64,000 nucleotides of DNA, taken from NCBI GenBank assembly GCA_964501335.1, contig CAZCTC010000013.1, positions 1 to 64,000 of the forward strand, in the 5' to 3' direction. Position numbers and translations under genes: made by a program. Of the stretch, positions 39,752 to 49,722 are shown piece by piece; the first letter of the stretch is position 1, and each line of letters opens with the position of its first letter. This stretch comes from CAZCTC01 sp964501335 (GTDB lineage Bacteria; Chloroflexota; Anaerolineae; B4-G1; SLSP01). Under the pieces are notes generated by a model, which saw only the letters and a list, made by a program, of their open reading frames with translations, was not told where the DNA came from and did not search any database.

Positions 39752-42700
39752 TCACCCGTCCCAAATTTGATAACAGCATACTCTAAAACCGTAAGATAAA
39801 CTCCGAAAAAGTGGGTCATGCCATCCGCGACAGGAACAACGGGCATAACTCTCGACATTATTAAATGCTCCCCCTCGCAAAACCACGGACGCATATTTTC
39901 TTGAATGTAAATCCTCGCGCCCATCATTATCATGATAGGGGTAATTTTCATATACACTTCGGGTCCATTGCCAGACATTGCCTGACATATCCAATACACC
40001 ATAAAAACTCATACCTTCTGGAAAAATCCCCACAGGTGTTGTGTCATTCAATCCTAACTCAGCTGTATTAGCCCGACCACTTGCCCATTTTCCCCATGGA
40101 TATTCCCGTTTATCCTGATCTCCTCGTGCTGCCTTTTCCCATTCAGCTTCTGATGGTAATTGAATGTTCTTTCCCGTCATGTCCGATAACCATTTGCAAT
40201 AGGCGACAGCATCATTCCAGCTTACATTAACCACAGGATAATTCTCTTGGCCCTGTAAAAACTTACCATCTTGCCAATGTTCTGGTACTTTATGTTTTGT
40301 AGCTTCTAAAAAAATCTGGTATTGCGAATTCGTTACAGGCGTTTTAGCAATCCCGTACCGATTCAGATAAACCAAATGAAGTGGTTGCTCATCCACCATG
40401 TTTTTACTACCCATCCAAAATTCTCCCGCTGGCACATCACACCATATCGGCTCACCGTAAGGCGCCTTCCAAAATACTCCTACAGCCTCTGCTCGTTGTC
40501 GAATTAAAATCGCTAGATCAGGTCTCTCTTTTTTTAAAGGTTCCTGAAATACCCATTTCTTTTCCGGATCTATAGTTTCAAAATATTCAGAATTGAATGA
40601 GTTGCTGCTTTCCCAAGCCGCCTTACGTTCTATAATCTTTTTACCTGTTTCTGTCGTTTCTATTAAAATTCTTACATAACGTTGAACTATTGGCAAAACC
40701 CAAAAATCATCATCATCTGTTTGATTCACTAAAAAGAATCGCTGCAATAACGACAAAGTTCTATCCAGATCCGCTGAATTTATATCAGCAATTTTTCTAA
40801 TTACATCGCGGCTGCCTCCAGCATTTCGGTCAAAAAGTGAGCAGGTCATTAATGTAGCCCGGGCCTGTGCATCACGATTCAAAACGAAATCTACCTGGCC
40901 TTTAATACAATACTCTGTTAAATCGCCTTCCCCATCACCCAACCAACGGATCACCTGATCGAAACTTTCACCACTGGACAATCTTCCCACTGCGAGTTTC
41001 ATTGGTAATGGTAATCCAGAAGTCAATTCAAAAATCCGCTCGCGTTGCATATCATCCAAAACGACATCACGGGCCGCAGCTTCCTGAGAAATTAAACGAT
41101 CTGATTCCTCTAAAGAAAAGCCTGTCAATGTCCGAATTTCAGCTACATTCACCCATTCCCGAGATGTAATAATTGCTTTAGTGGTAGGAGCCGGCAATCT
41201 CCTTAAAAATTTTTTTACGTTTTCATCTCGAAGAGTTTCCAGATTGTCCAGAATTAAGAGTGTTCGTTGTTCACGCAGCGCTCTATTCACCAGCCAGCTT
41301 TGTTTTTCTGGATCAGCATTTACAATATCTTCACGATCCAAAACCCGTCCAATCATCCGGTAAACATCCTCTAAAGAACGTAAAACAAAGCCCGAAGATT
41401 TAAGCGACTCAGAACCATCTTCCGTCAGCGCAACTTCCCGGGCTGATCCCCATATAATTGCTTCAAATCGTTCTTGGGAAGGCAAATATTCATAATATCG
41501 TCGATATTCATGAGCGATTTCCAGTGCTAATGCACTTTTCCCTACTCCTCCAATGCCCGTAATAGCCATTTGCCAGACTGGATCGTCAGGCGAAAGCCCA
41601 TCCCGCAACCATTTTAATTCCATTTCGCGTCCGACAAATGAGGTGTAATCGGGCTGAGGTAAATTATGCAAGGGGAGATTATTTTTTTTAAATTCAATTC
41701 TCAGTAATGTATCAAGCTGTTTCTTTGCTGATAAATTCTGCCAGCAATAATTCAACAGTAAGTTAACCTTCTCATCCTCTCGCATTCCTGACCAAAATCC
41801 GGCATATACGTCAGGAAAATAATCCATACATAATGAGTCAAATTTAATACTCTCCAATTGGTATAATTGCTGGCGTCGATCAATCCATTCTTCTTCCATC
41901 ATAATTTGCGGATTGGGGGCATCCTCATAAGAAGGTACCCATGATTGACTGTTAATTTCGGATTTACACATTTTTATCAGGTTTTGCAATTCACTATATC
42001 GTTGTGTTCCTGGAGACGATCGCATTGCCAATTCCTGAAGTAACAATATCAGGGCACTTTCTCCCGAAACGAGACTCTTTCCCATAAGATATTTAATTGT
42101 TGAATCTATACGATCCTTTCTGCTTCCTGCTTCAGGTAAACCTGATTGCCATGGATGAAGCTTATTCGCGTCAAACACAGAATAAAGCCGTTCGGAAGTA
42201 AAGAATTCATTGCATGTAAGCAATGTTTGAAGCAAAGCCACCCACAACTCCGGCGAAAGTTCTTGAGAAATCTTATTATCAGCGGGTTCCGGCACTTCCT
42301 TGCCCTGTGATCCAGGTTTAGAATGATCTACACCCTGTACGTCAGGTTTAGTTCCATCATCTGTCGCTGAAGTCCATAATCTACCATCTATTACCCCCAT
42401 AAAAAGTACAGGTGCAGCCGCTTCTAAATTTGAAAAACCGGCCATCATTAAGGCTCCGCGAGCTTCGTTCATCGCCAGATCTACAAAACCATGCATTCCC
42501 AATCTTTGATAAAAAACCCGACAGACTTCCCGTTCCACATGAGCGGTTACCGCTGTTTGCATCGCCACAACAAAAGGAACTCCGGCATCAATTACCATAG
42601 GACCTAAACCACGCGAATCCTTCCAGACTGACTTTGCCGCGCTTTCTGAAATTTCTAAAAAAACCAGGGCAGGAGGTTGCTTTAAACGGCGAAGCATTTC

Positions 42701-44167
42701 ACTAAAAACTTCATCTTTCTTAACTTCAACCTGCCCCGCTTGATTTTGAAAATAAATCCCTGCCGGCTGATTTCTTCTACTGAAATTCCTGTGAGCTACC
42801 AGATGTAATCCCTGATATCCTTGCCTTAATTCGGATTCCAAACGATCTAATGTCACCGGGGATTCTAAAAAAGTTGGTTTGATCGACCTGGGAAAAACCG
42901 ATTCCAACCTCTGTTTTTCTGTGGGAACATCAATAGCCGGTAAATCAAATGCATCGAGATTAGAAGGATTAATAATAGCAATCAATATATTAAAAGGCTG
43001 ATTGGGATTCAATCCTTTCCAACGTTTTTCCGACGGAAAATATCGAGAAAAAGGCGTTCTAACATCTGTTGCAAGCATTACATTGTCTACAATCAGACTC
43101 TCCCAGGAGATACGATGTAACAGATTTACTTCTGGTTCAATGCGCAGATGAATACGGCACTTTGAATTTTTTTCAGTAGCATGGATCAATGCATTTTCGA
43201 AGATATAATTCTCTACCAGTTTGGCCCCCAATTCTTTTACGATAACATCTTGAAGTGCCCATTCGCCAGAATTATGTGGTAAATATAATACATCAACCGT
43301 CTGAACACTATCCCAAAAAAGACAAACGCGATATTCCTGTTCTGTTTCTTTCGAAATGTGAATTTCAAGATCCCCATAAGTCTCAGACCTTTCAGGAACT
43401 GTAGTTTCTTGTCCACTCCATCGTTTTAGTGTCGAAGTGATTACCTGTATCCGGGAGTCAGAACTGTTAACATGAGTCGGCAGGAATTGCTTGTTCTCAC
43501 TGTACAAAACCTGTGATAAAACACCCGTTCCATAAACCAACCCCTCATATTTCTCTCGTGCCGGGGCCTCACTCAAATTATCACGATTAATCTCCATTAA
43601 ATTAACCATTTGAATGGAAGCCGCCAAGTTATTCATGGGAGATGTTTCGGATGCCAGATTCTTTTCCCAGAAAGAAAGCATATTTTCGACCGCCCGGTCC
43701 GGGTCCAGGTAAGATTCGGCAATAGAACGATATGTAAAAACAGTATCAGGACGTAACCCGGAGCCTGCCGTTTTTTCTAAATAGGTCAAAAGAAAATCTG
43801 CAATTTCCAGAGGCCGATCTGATCCGAACTGACGCTGCAATTCGGCCAGCAACACTTCCCGTACTCCTGGTTCGACTTCAAAGAAACCTTCATCGAGGGG
43901 ACGGCAAAGAGCTGAAAGCAAAAAATCGCTTTCAGCAAACCAGGGGACATTAATGGTTTCCTCAAAATTAATATGGATAAGATTGACCAGTTCTGGTGTT
44001 AATATCAACGGCAGTGCCGCATGACAGGCCAGATAAAGATGTTGTCGACCAAAACGGCGTTCAAAGGCAACGATTTCACGGGCAGCCAGACGGGTGGGTA
44101 ACCAGCGTTGCCGGACAAGATTGGGGCCATTTATAACCGGATCATGTGTCTGGAATTCAGTCGTCAT
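39752..44167 (-). CDS. Multidomain conflict protein: CHAT-like, EADs, NB-ARC, FGE-sulfatase
   Basis: The protein has 1471 residues. I start at ATG 44167, which overlaps the vWA stop (TAATG); the in-frame extension to 44293 lies inside that gene. Layout: ~1-230, a domain with YLACHAALPLILTPELV, which I associate with proteins encoded beside MoxR/vWA genes; ~290-590, a CHAT-like fold whose catalytic positions read LHLVAHRN and LEISESA (Cys replaced); ~638-725, EAD type A; ~765-815, EAD type B (CMDYFPDVY); ~845-1150, NB-ARC (GIGGVGKSALA, LLILDNLE, TSRE, GLPLPMKLA); ~1238-1471, an FGE-sulfatase/C-lectin-like domain. Probably the sensor or regulator of the adjacent MoxR-vWA system. AT-richer than the Tad region. 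Confidence 0.8.
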   Translation of the reverse strand: MTTEFQTHDPVINGPNLVRQRWLPTRLAAREIVAFERRFGRQHLYLACHAALPLILTPELVNLIHINFEETINVPWFAESDFLLSALCRPLDEGFFEVEPGVREVLLAELQRQFGSDRPLEIADFLLTYLEKTAGSGLRPDTVFTYRSIAESYLDPDRAVENMLSFWEKNLASETSPMNNLAASIQMVNLMEINRDNLSEAPAREKYEGLVYGTGVLSQVLYSENKQFLPTHVNSSDSRIQVITSTLKRWSGQETTVPERSETYGDLEIHISKETEQEYRVCLFWDSVQTVDVLYLPHNSGEWALQDVIVKELGAKLVENYIFENALIHATEKNSKCRIHLRIEPEVNLLHRISWESLIVDNVMLATDVRTPFSRYFPSEKRWKGLNPNQPFNILIAIINPSNLDAFDLPAIDVPTEKQRLESVFPRSIKPTFLESPVTLDRLESELRQGYQGLHLVAHRNFSRRNQPAGIYFQNQAGQVEVKKDEVFSEMLRRLKQPPALVFLEISESAAKSVWKDSRGLGPMVIDAGVPFVVAMQTAVTAHVEREVCRVFYQRLGMHGFVDLAMNEARGALMMAGFSNLEAAAPVLFMGVIDGRLWTSATDDGTKPDVQGVDHSKPGSQGKEVPEPADNKISQELSPELWVALLQTLLTCNEFFTSERLYSVFDANKLHPWQSGLPEAGSRKDRIDSTIKYLMGKSLVSGESALILLLQELAMRSSPGTQRYSELQNLIKMCKSEINSQSWVPSYEDAPNPQIMMEEEWIDRRQQLYQLESIKFDSLCMDYFPDVYAGFWSGMREDEKVNLLLNYCWQNLSAKKQLDTLLRIEFKKNNLPLHNLPQPDYTSFVGREMELKWLRDGLSPDDPVWQMAITGIGGVGKSALALEIAHEYRRYYEYLPSQERFEAIIWGSAREVALTEDGSESLKSSGFVLRSLEDVYRMIGRVLDREDIVNADPEKQSWLVNRALREQRTLLILDNLETLRDENVKKFLRRLPAPTTKAIITSREWVNVAEIRTLTGFSLEESDRLISQEAAARDVVLDDMQRERIFELTSGLPLPMKLAVGRLSSGESFDQVIRWLGDGEGDLTEYCIKGQVDFVLNRDAQARATLMTCSLFDRNAGGSRDVIRKIADINSADLDRTLSLLQRFFLVNQTDDDDFWVLPIVQRYVRILIETTETGKKIIERKAAWESSNSFNSEYFETIDPEKKWVFQEPLKKERPDLAILIRQRAEAVGVFWKAPYGEPIWCDVPAGEFWMGSKNMVDEQPLHLVYLNRYGIAKTPVTNSQYQIFLEATKHKVPEHWQDGKFLQGQENYPVVNVSWNDAVAYCKWLSDMTGKNIQLPSEAEWEKAARGDQDKREYPWGKWASGRANTAELGLNDTTPVGIFPEGMSFYGVLDMSGNVWQWTRSVYENYPYHDNDGREDLHSRKYASVVLRGGAFNNVESYARCSCRGWHDPLFRSLSYGFRVCCYQIWDG

Positions 44168-45270
44168 TAACAACTCACTCCCGGCAGATAAGGTTGACCT
44201 CGCAACCAGGCTACCAGATCGTTCAATCCATTCCAATCCAGTGAAGCCATCGGCACCAGTTGAGATATATCTTCGGCACTGGTTACCTTCCAACGCGAAG
44301 AGGGTAGAGGATTAAACCAGGCATACGTATATGTATAGGCACGCAAAATATCGATAAAAGTTTTGGTGTTTTCTATGCGTCGTTTTTCATAAGAACCCCG
44401 AGCTGCACCGGCATCACTAACAATTAATACGCTGCTGTCTGCTGCATGCATCCTCAAAACATCTTCCAATGCCTGGGCTCCAATCAAAGAAGGGGTGGAG
44501 TACAAAATCCCTTCAGGACAATCGTGGAAATAATAAAGTTCTAACTGCCGCAACGATCCACCACGCAATATACTCTCAATAAAAAGATCCATCAACGGGG
44601 TGAATGGAACCATTGACCCTTCACGATCAATCAATAAGAGTAACCGGGCCTGATTACGCTGCCGGGGACGTAAAACGGGACCACAGAAAAGACCTTTTCG
44701 ACAAATATCATCAATTGTGGCAACGACATCAAGTTCTTCTAATGGTCCTGTACGGTGTAATTTACGCAAATGCCGCCACGCTGCCGCCATTGATCTTGAA
44801 TCCATGGGAAAACGAGGCGTCAGTTGATAAGAACGGCCGCTTGCCCCGAAATCGGTCAACCATTGCAATTCTGTCCCCATACCTCTTACTTTCTCCAAAC
44901 CAGAGGATGGCGTTCCAGACGGCGAAACAACGTTTTCTGGAATATCCTCAACAGGCTCAGATGGCAGTGTTGGTTCTGGTTCTGGAACAGGCTTATCAGT
45001 AATGTCCTGGTTTTCCGCCGGTTTATCATTAACTGGTTCAGCGGATGCTGCTTTTAATTGTGGTTCGACAAAATGCTCAAAGGCTATTTTTACCAGTTCC
45101 CAATCTTCCAATGATTTAGCCCACAACAGACCACAAAGCCGCTTGAGATGTTCCGGGTCATCAACCGTCATCCAAAACTGCATAGCCAGCAAATATTCCG
45201 AAACACCAATCGGAACTCCATGGCGACGGAGATAATCAAATACTGAATAAAGAAGCGTTTCATTCATCAT
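44167..45270 (-). CDS. vWA protein of a MoxR-vWA conflict system (SAV_2336-like)
   Basis: The protein has 367 residues; ATG 45270 immediately after the MoxR gene's end (6-base gap). The N-terminal helical region starts like SAV_2336-type proteins (SVFDYLRRHGVPIGVSEYL); a Pro/Glu-rich linker covers ~88-125; the vWA domain begins ~205 with LLLLIDREGSMVPFT, a MIDAS in which D-x-S-x-S has become D-R-E-G-S. Later VLIVSDAGAARG and WFNPLPSSRWK complete the fold. Expected to act with the MoxR ATPase as an NTP-dependent switch controlling the large EAD protein. Confidence 0.75.
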   Translation of the reverse strand: MMNETLLYSVFDYLRRHGVPIGVSEYLLAMQFWMTVDDPEHLKRLCGLLWAKSLEDWELVKIAFEHFVEPQLKAASAEPVNDKPAENQDITDKPVPEPEPTLPSEPVEDIPENVVSPSGTPSSGLEKVRGMGTELQWLTDFGASGRSYQLTPRFPMDSRSMAAAWRHLRKLHRTGPLEELDVVATIDDICRKGLFCGPVLRPRQRNQARLLLLIDREGSMVPFTPLMDLFIESILRGGSLRQLELYYFHDCPEGILYSTPSLIGAQALEDVLRMHAADSSVLIVSDAGAARGSYEKRRIENTKTFIDILRAYTYTYAWFNPLPSSRWKVTSAEDISQLVPMASLDWNGLNDLVAWLRGQPYLPGVSC

Positions 45271-45276
45271 AGGAAA

Positions 45277-46227
45277 TTACCGACGCAAAGCCTCCAGATC
45301 ACTCTGGGTTTTGACTAAAACTTCAAGATGCGGCAGATCCTTCAAATTTACATCTTTCAGTTTTTCTACAGTCAGCTTTCCCAGCTTTTCATCACGCTCT
45401 AAAATTTCTATCCAATCCAGCAATTCACTGGTGCTGAGTGCTTTACGCCATTGTACGAGAGCCTTTTTTAATTGCCAGAACCGGCTCAAAGCCAGACTAA
45501 AGAGAGGGGTTTCCTTTAAGTGTGGGAAATGAGTTACCAGGATTTGCTGTAAAGCAGATTCATCTGGAAAAGGAATGTAATAGAACAGACAACGGCGCAA
45601 AAACGCTTTGGGCAGTTCTTTTTCCCGATTACTGGTAATAATAATCAACGGCCACATATCTTTGCGGGTTTTATCCTCTTTGTGGGCATCTATCCTGAAC
45701 CCACCTTTTGAGTCTGATTCTGATTTTGATTCAGGAACTTCATCCGCCTTAAACCATAAGCGATCCAGAGTTAACAATAAATCATTTGGGAAATCGATGT
45801 CAGCTTTATCAATCTCATCAATTAAAACCACCGAAGGTTGATCGTTTTCTGAAAGCTGAATAGCTTGGCCTAAGGGGCCCAATGAAACATACTCTTTATG
45901 AGGTTTGGCCGTTTTTTCCTGAATATCATACAAACGGCGCACAGCATCATAAGTGTAAAGCAAATCCCGGGCCCGATGATTGGAATGAATATAGCATTCC
46001 ATAAGGGGATAACCCAACTCATAAGCAACCGCATATGCGAGTCTTGTTTTACCGCAACCCGGATCACCTTCAAGCAGGAGAGGCCGGCGTAAATAAAGCG
46101 CTACATTGACAGCTTCAATCAGTCCCAAAGATGGCAGGTAAGGTTCTGGTGTAGTCCATGCATCAGCCAGAGGTTGTTTATGTTTTTCTCCATCACCTCG
46201 ATATTGACGCTGAGCTAAATCATTCAT
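45277..46227 (-). CDS. MoxR-type AAA+ ATPase of the conflict system
   Basis: The protein has 316 residues; ATG 46227 overlaps the preceding gene by 4 bases. Walker A EGDPGCGKTRLA (~52-63), Walker B VVLIDEIDKADI (~128-139), sensor IIITSNREKELPKAF with the Arg-finger helix RRCLFYYIPFP (~205-225). An insertion after Walker B (PESKSESDSKGG) is low complexity. Family role: energises conformational change of a vWA partner. The gene order MoxR, vWA, large EAD protein matches the NTP-dependent conflict systems catalogued by the Aravind group (from memory). Confidence 0.85.
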   Translation of the reverse strand: MNDLAQRQYRGDGEKHKQPLADAWTTPEPYLPSLGLIEAVNVALYLRRPLLLEGDPGCGKTRLAYAVAYELGYPLMECYIHSNHRARDLLYTYDAVRRLYDIQEKTAKPHKEYVSLGPLGQAIQLSENDQPSVVLIDEIDKADIDFPNDLLLTLDRLWFKADEVPESKSESDSKGGFRIDAHKEDKTRKDMWPLIIITSNREKELPKAFLRRCLFYYIPFPDESALQQILVTHFPHLKETPLFSLALSRFWQLKKALVQWRKALSTSELLDWIEILERDEKLGKLTVEKLKDVNLKDLPHLEVLVKTQSDLEALRR

Positions 46228-47201
46228 CTCGCTCCTTGAAGTTCATTGAGAATGTGGATCATTTTCTGAAAAGTTATAACAAAATCTCCTTTATGTATTT
46301 CCAAACTTTTCAGATACTTTTCCTTCCTATCAGTATTAATTCCCCAACGTTCAAAATATCCTTTTAAATAGGCGGAAAGATCCTCCATATTGAATTTTTG
46401 AGGAACAGGTAAAACCTGGAAACCGTCCAAAGGTGCTGCCCCCACATTGATCCATAGAAGCACAAAACAGGTTTGTTGTCTGGTAACAAACTCCTGGATT
46501 TGCCCTTCGAAATCCTTTAAGAAATTTTGGGCAGTTTCTCTCATAAGTTGTGGTGGAATATAATAATTATAGACAACCAAAAGAATATCGTGTCCGGCTA
46601 ATCCCTCCCATGAGTCACAAAGACTTCTAAAACAACTATCTTTCTCAAAGTTATCTCCAATCGGTTCAAAATGAATTGCCTTCAAAGGACGGTGAGTTTT
46701 ATCCCTTAATTCCTTTTCAATCCGTGGAAGAATATATTCTTGAAAAATCTGATAATCAGATGAACCCACTGTAAAAGCGGAAAAGTTCCTGTAACCAACA
46801 TGTTCATGAAATCTTAATTTCAAATCTTCTAAATCAAATGGAACCACAACTTCGTCTTTATCTATCTTTAGACAAGCATCCAAATTTCCTCTCTGCGAAG
46901 CTTTTTCCCGCTCATCCTCTATAAGAATTTTATTTACAACTTTTTTGACTCTTTGCACATGTTCAGAATTATCCTCATAGCAAACAAGAGTTTTTAATAG
47001 ATGATCAAGGCCATCTTCGTGATCCAGGCATGCTTCTACAATATTTGTTACCTCTACATCATCTCTGGGACTACGTGCAATTCGCTTGCTTATATCCGGA
47101 CCCAATCGTTTGATTATACTATTTCGCACTTCAGAATCTCTCATTGCGCTGCAGTTCAAAAAAGCATTAAATAATTCGTATCGTAAGTCCCAGCTTATCA
47201 T
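46224..47201 (-). CDS. EAD plus inactive-STAND-like protein
   Basis: The protein has 325 residues; start ATG 47201. Residues ~3-92 are an effector-associated domain alignable with ~109-200 of the CHAT protein at 47692-49722 (shared NCSAMRD/SCSSMRD, then 'DDVEVTNIVEAC'). Residues ~140-300 look like an NTPase core without Walker motifs (FTVGSSDYQIFQEYILPRI, DILLVVYNYYIPP, FVLLWINVG), as in iSTAND domains. It probably bridges the sensor and the effector through EAD-EAD contacts. A 114-base gap separates it from the Trypco2-like gene. Confidence 0.7.
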   Translation of the reverse strand: MISWDLRYELFNAFLNCSAMRDSEVRNSIIKRLGPDISKRIARSPRDDVEVTNIVEACLDHEDGLDHLLKTLVCYEDNSEHVQRVKKVVNKILIEDEREKASQRGNLDACLKIDKDEVVVPFDLEDLKLRFHEHVGYRNFSAFTVGSSDYQIFQEYILPRIEKELRDKTHRPLKAIHFEPIGDNFEKDSCFRSLCDSWEGLAGHDILLVVYNYYIPPQLMRETAQNFLKDFEGQIQEFVTRQQTCFVLLWINVGAAPLDGFQVLPVPQKFNMEDLSAYLKGYFERWGINTDRKEKYLKSLEIHKGDFVITFQKMIHILNELQGAR

Positions 47202-47315
47202 TTTTCACCACGCAAAATAAATTTAAAGCCAGCACAGTTAAAAGGTGATGTGAAGTGACTTCCGGATCAAAGTAAATCTTGATCTACATTTTTCGGGAAA
47301 GCCTGCATTCTGATG

Positions 47316-47699
47316 TTATTCTTCTTCCCCGGCCAATCCTGTCCCTTTACGTAAACTCAACATAGTGGCAGTCTGAATACCCTTAATTAATCGTTCGTCG
47401 CCCTCGATCAATTTCCTTTGTTCTTCAATGGTCAGGATCGGAACTAAGGTCACTTTCATCGTATTAGTATTGATCTTTCCCTGTCCATCCGTAAGAGATC
47501 CTTCAATGATTTGGGGAATTATAACCTTCAAGCCATATTCGCCTTCATAAGATAGTTCAATTGCAAGTTCCAATTCAACCTTCTCAACAAAGAAAAGAGG
47601 ATAAACAATTTTCCCTTCTTTATCAGTACCCATATAAGGAGAAAATAGATCATGCCTGACTTTTTCCACCAAATCTTGCAATTTGATTTCTTTAACCAT
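47316..47699 (-). CDS. Trypco2-like (trypsin-co-occurring domain) protein
   Basis: The protein has 127 residues; ATG 47699 overlaps the CHAT gene by 8 bases. It matches the small-domain pattern 'L..LVEKVR.DLF' at the N-terminus, then FFVEKVELELAIELSYEG and YGLKVIIPQIIEG, as in Trypco2 proteins that accompany protease effectors in bacterial conflict loci. Likely a ligand-binding or regulatory partner of the CHAT protease encoded with it. No membrane segment. Confidence 0.6.
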   Translation of the reverse strand: MVKEIKLQDLVEKVRHDLFSPYMGTDKEGKIVYPLFFVEKVELELAIELSYEGEYGLKVIIPQIIEGSLTDGQGKINTNTMKVTLVPILTIEEQRKLIEGDERLIKGIQTATMLSLRKGTGLAGEEE

Positions 47700-49722
47700 T
47701 GGAATTTCCTTTCAAGGTAAGATTGAACAACTTTCCATAAGAATTATCTGAGCTTCGTAAATATACAGCAGGCATAAACCAGCTCAGAGGTTTGGCACGA
47801 ACAACTGCACGCCGCCCGGAATTTACCGCAGCAGGGAGTCGCTGCCCTTGCGCCAACATTTTATAAACTCTACCAAAAAATTTGGCCATTACATTAACTG
47901 GGGGTGATCCCTGCATTCCTATCACTGCTGGAATACCAATTTGAATCAGGCCTGGAGCAATACCATTAAAAATACTTGTACCTCCAGCCTTTGCCGAACC
48001 ACATGAAGAAAGCACCATCAAGCGAACAGAACTGTTTTTCAAAATCACTGATAAAGATTCAACAGATACAGGATCTACCTGACTATTATCGCCTTGAAAA
48101 TACAAATACCCCTGAGGGGTCACTTTTCTTATATCTATTCCGCACTCTTTGCAAGAGTCCATGCCTGGATAGTATAATTTTTCGCAACCAGGACATTGTC
48201 GAGCAAAAGAACCGTGTCCATCAAAGTGAATAATATGATACATTCCCGAATGTATTGTCTCTTCCAGGTGGTCCCAGGTTGGAGGGGCCAATAATTCCCA
48301 ATCAAGCTCACCTTTTTCCCTCAAAGGTTCTAATTCCCGAATGATTGCTTCAAATTCACTTTTCCGGGAAGCAGAGTTCATATCTTCCATTGGAGGCATA
48401 ATAAAAAGCATTTTGAGAGGAAGATCTGTTTGTAAAGGAGTCGGAGGAGTATCGAACTGAATATAGCGAGTCAACTCCAGACCTTTATCAACTACAACCA
48501 TATGAGTCCCATCATCATATAAGAGTTCCCATGGAAACTGAGAAAGGAATGTGTCCTCAGGATCAAAACATAATTGACACGCTACAGGAGAATTTTTTTG
48601 GGCCAGTTTTAATTCTACTTGCATAGGTCCTCTAAAAAGGACGTCATACAATTTTTTACCAACAATTTTATGAAAATCTGGATGAAGTCGATTATCAGGC
48701 AATAATTCCAATTTATTTAATGCATCTACATATTCCGGTTTAAACCGGGATGGATCAAAAGACCCCACATCAAGAGCCTTTAAAATAGCTTTGAGCTCAA
48801 GATCTGTAAAAGGTGTTGTAACTTTATTCTTAGGCTGCCCGCCACCTGGAACCTGTAGACCCCGAACTTCAATCTCCGGTCCCTGGCAAATCAGCTGTAA
48901 TTTCAAAAAAGAGAGAGGCTCATTTAAATCTTCCAGTTTAGAAGGGACACCGGGCACCGTTGTAGTTACCTGGCTGGGAAATTGGCCCGTAGCATTAGAA
49001 GGAATCCGTGTACTCTCTGTGGCGTTTCCTTTTTGGTTTATTCCTTTATCCGGGTGTGGTAATAACTTTTTTTGATTTATTTTTGCAATTAAGTTTTCCA
49101 GTTCTTCGAAATGAATAGAATTTCCCTCGTAAAAATGCATGATTGTAATAAGCTGAGGAAAACCGTTCGTTTGATTCATGCATTCATTCACGATATTAAT
49201 AACATCAACGTCATTCCTTTCACTCCGCGGAATACGGTTACCGATAACTGATTCCAAATCTCCAACAATAACATCGCGGACATGGCGATCCCGCATGCTT
49301 GAACAGGATAACAATGCTTCAACCAAATGATTTCGTGTCGTTAGATCAAAGACAGGAAATGCTTCATTTGGATCAACTTGGATATCATCATTAACAGTCC
49401 AAATCGTTTTTAATTCTCGAGCCAAAACATCCAATTCTTTATAACGGCCATCTTCATGTGGGATCGGATCTCGCAGTACTTGTAAAAACAAAATCAAGGC
49501 ATTTTCATTCAGGGAATTTGACAGGGGCCATAAATAGTCAATTACTGCCTGAACCCGTTGAGAAACGCTGTTGGCAGAAGGTAAGTCGTTCTGCCAGATA
49601 CTAATGCGATTATCTATAAAAACTGGGGACAAAGTACGATCGGATTGAAACTCTCCACATCGGGAAAGCACTCTCTTTAAATTCTCATTAAGTTGTGGTG
49701 GAATACCGGGTATCTCTGGCAT
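47692..49722 (-). CDS. EAD-EAD-CHAT caspase-like protease effector
   Basis: The protein has 676 residues; ATG 49722 after AGGAGATTACG. Residues ~1-105 are EAD type A (homologous to ~638-725 of the 1471-residue protein: 'C.EF.S.RTL..VF....I..WQ..LPSA.S'). ~109-200 is a second EAD shared with the gene at 46224. ~360-660 is a CHAT peptidase: FPWELLYDD, catalytic His in IIHFDGHGSF (~502) and Cys in MVLSSCGSAK (~572), both intact. Between His and Cys a CPGC...CKEC zinc ribbon is inserted. A caspase-like protease is the probable toxic or processing effector. First gene of the module. Confidence 0.85.
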   Translation of the reverse strand: MPEIPGIPPQLNENLKRVLSRCGEFQSDRTLSPVFIDNRISIWQNDLPSANSVSQRVQAVIDYLWPLSNSLNENALILFLQVLRDPIPHEDGRYKELDVLARELKTIWTVNDDIQVDPNEAFPVFDLTTRNHLVEALLSCSSMRDRHVRDVIVGDLESVIGNRIPRSERNDVDVINIVNECMNQTNGFPQLITIMHFYEGNSIHFEELENLIAKINQKKLLPHPDKGINQKGNATESTRIPSNATGQFPSQVTTTVPGVPSKLEDLNEPLSFLKLQLICQGPEIEVRGLQVPGGGQPKNKVTTPFTDLELKAILKALDVGSFDPSRFKPEYVDALNKLELLPDNRLHPDFHKIVGKKLYDVLFRGPMQVELKLAQKNSPVACQLCFDPEDTFLSQFPWELLYDDGTHMVVVDKGLELTRYIQFDTPPTPLQTDLPLKMLFIMPPMEDMNSASRKSEFEAIIRELEPLREKGELDWELLAPPTWDHLEETIHSGMYHIIHFDGHGSFARQCPGCEKLYYPGMDSCKECGIDIRKVTPQGYLYFQGDNSQVDPVSVESLSVILKNSSVRLMVLSSCGSAKAGGTSIFNGIAPGLIQIGIPAVIGMQGSPPVNVMAKFFGRVYKMLAQGQRLPAAVNSGRRAVVRAKPLSWFMPAVYLRSSDNSYGKLFNLTLKGNSNG

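Noticed and set aside
44168..44293. 42-codon N-terminal extension of the 1471-residue protein
   Set aside because: It overlaps the vWA coding region, while ATG 44167 gives a TAATG coupling typical of this operon.
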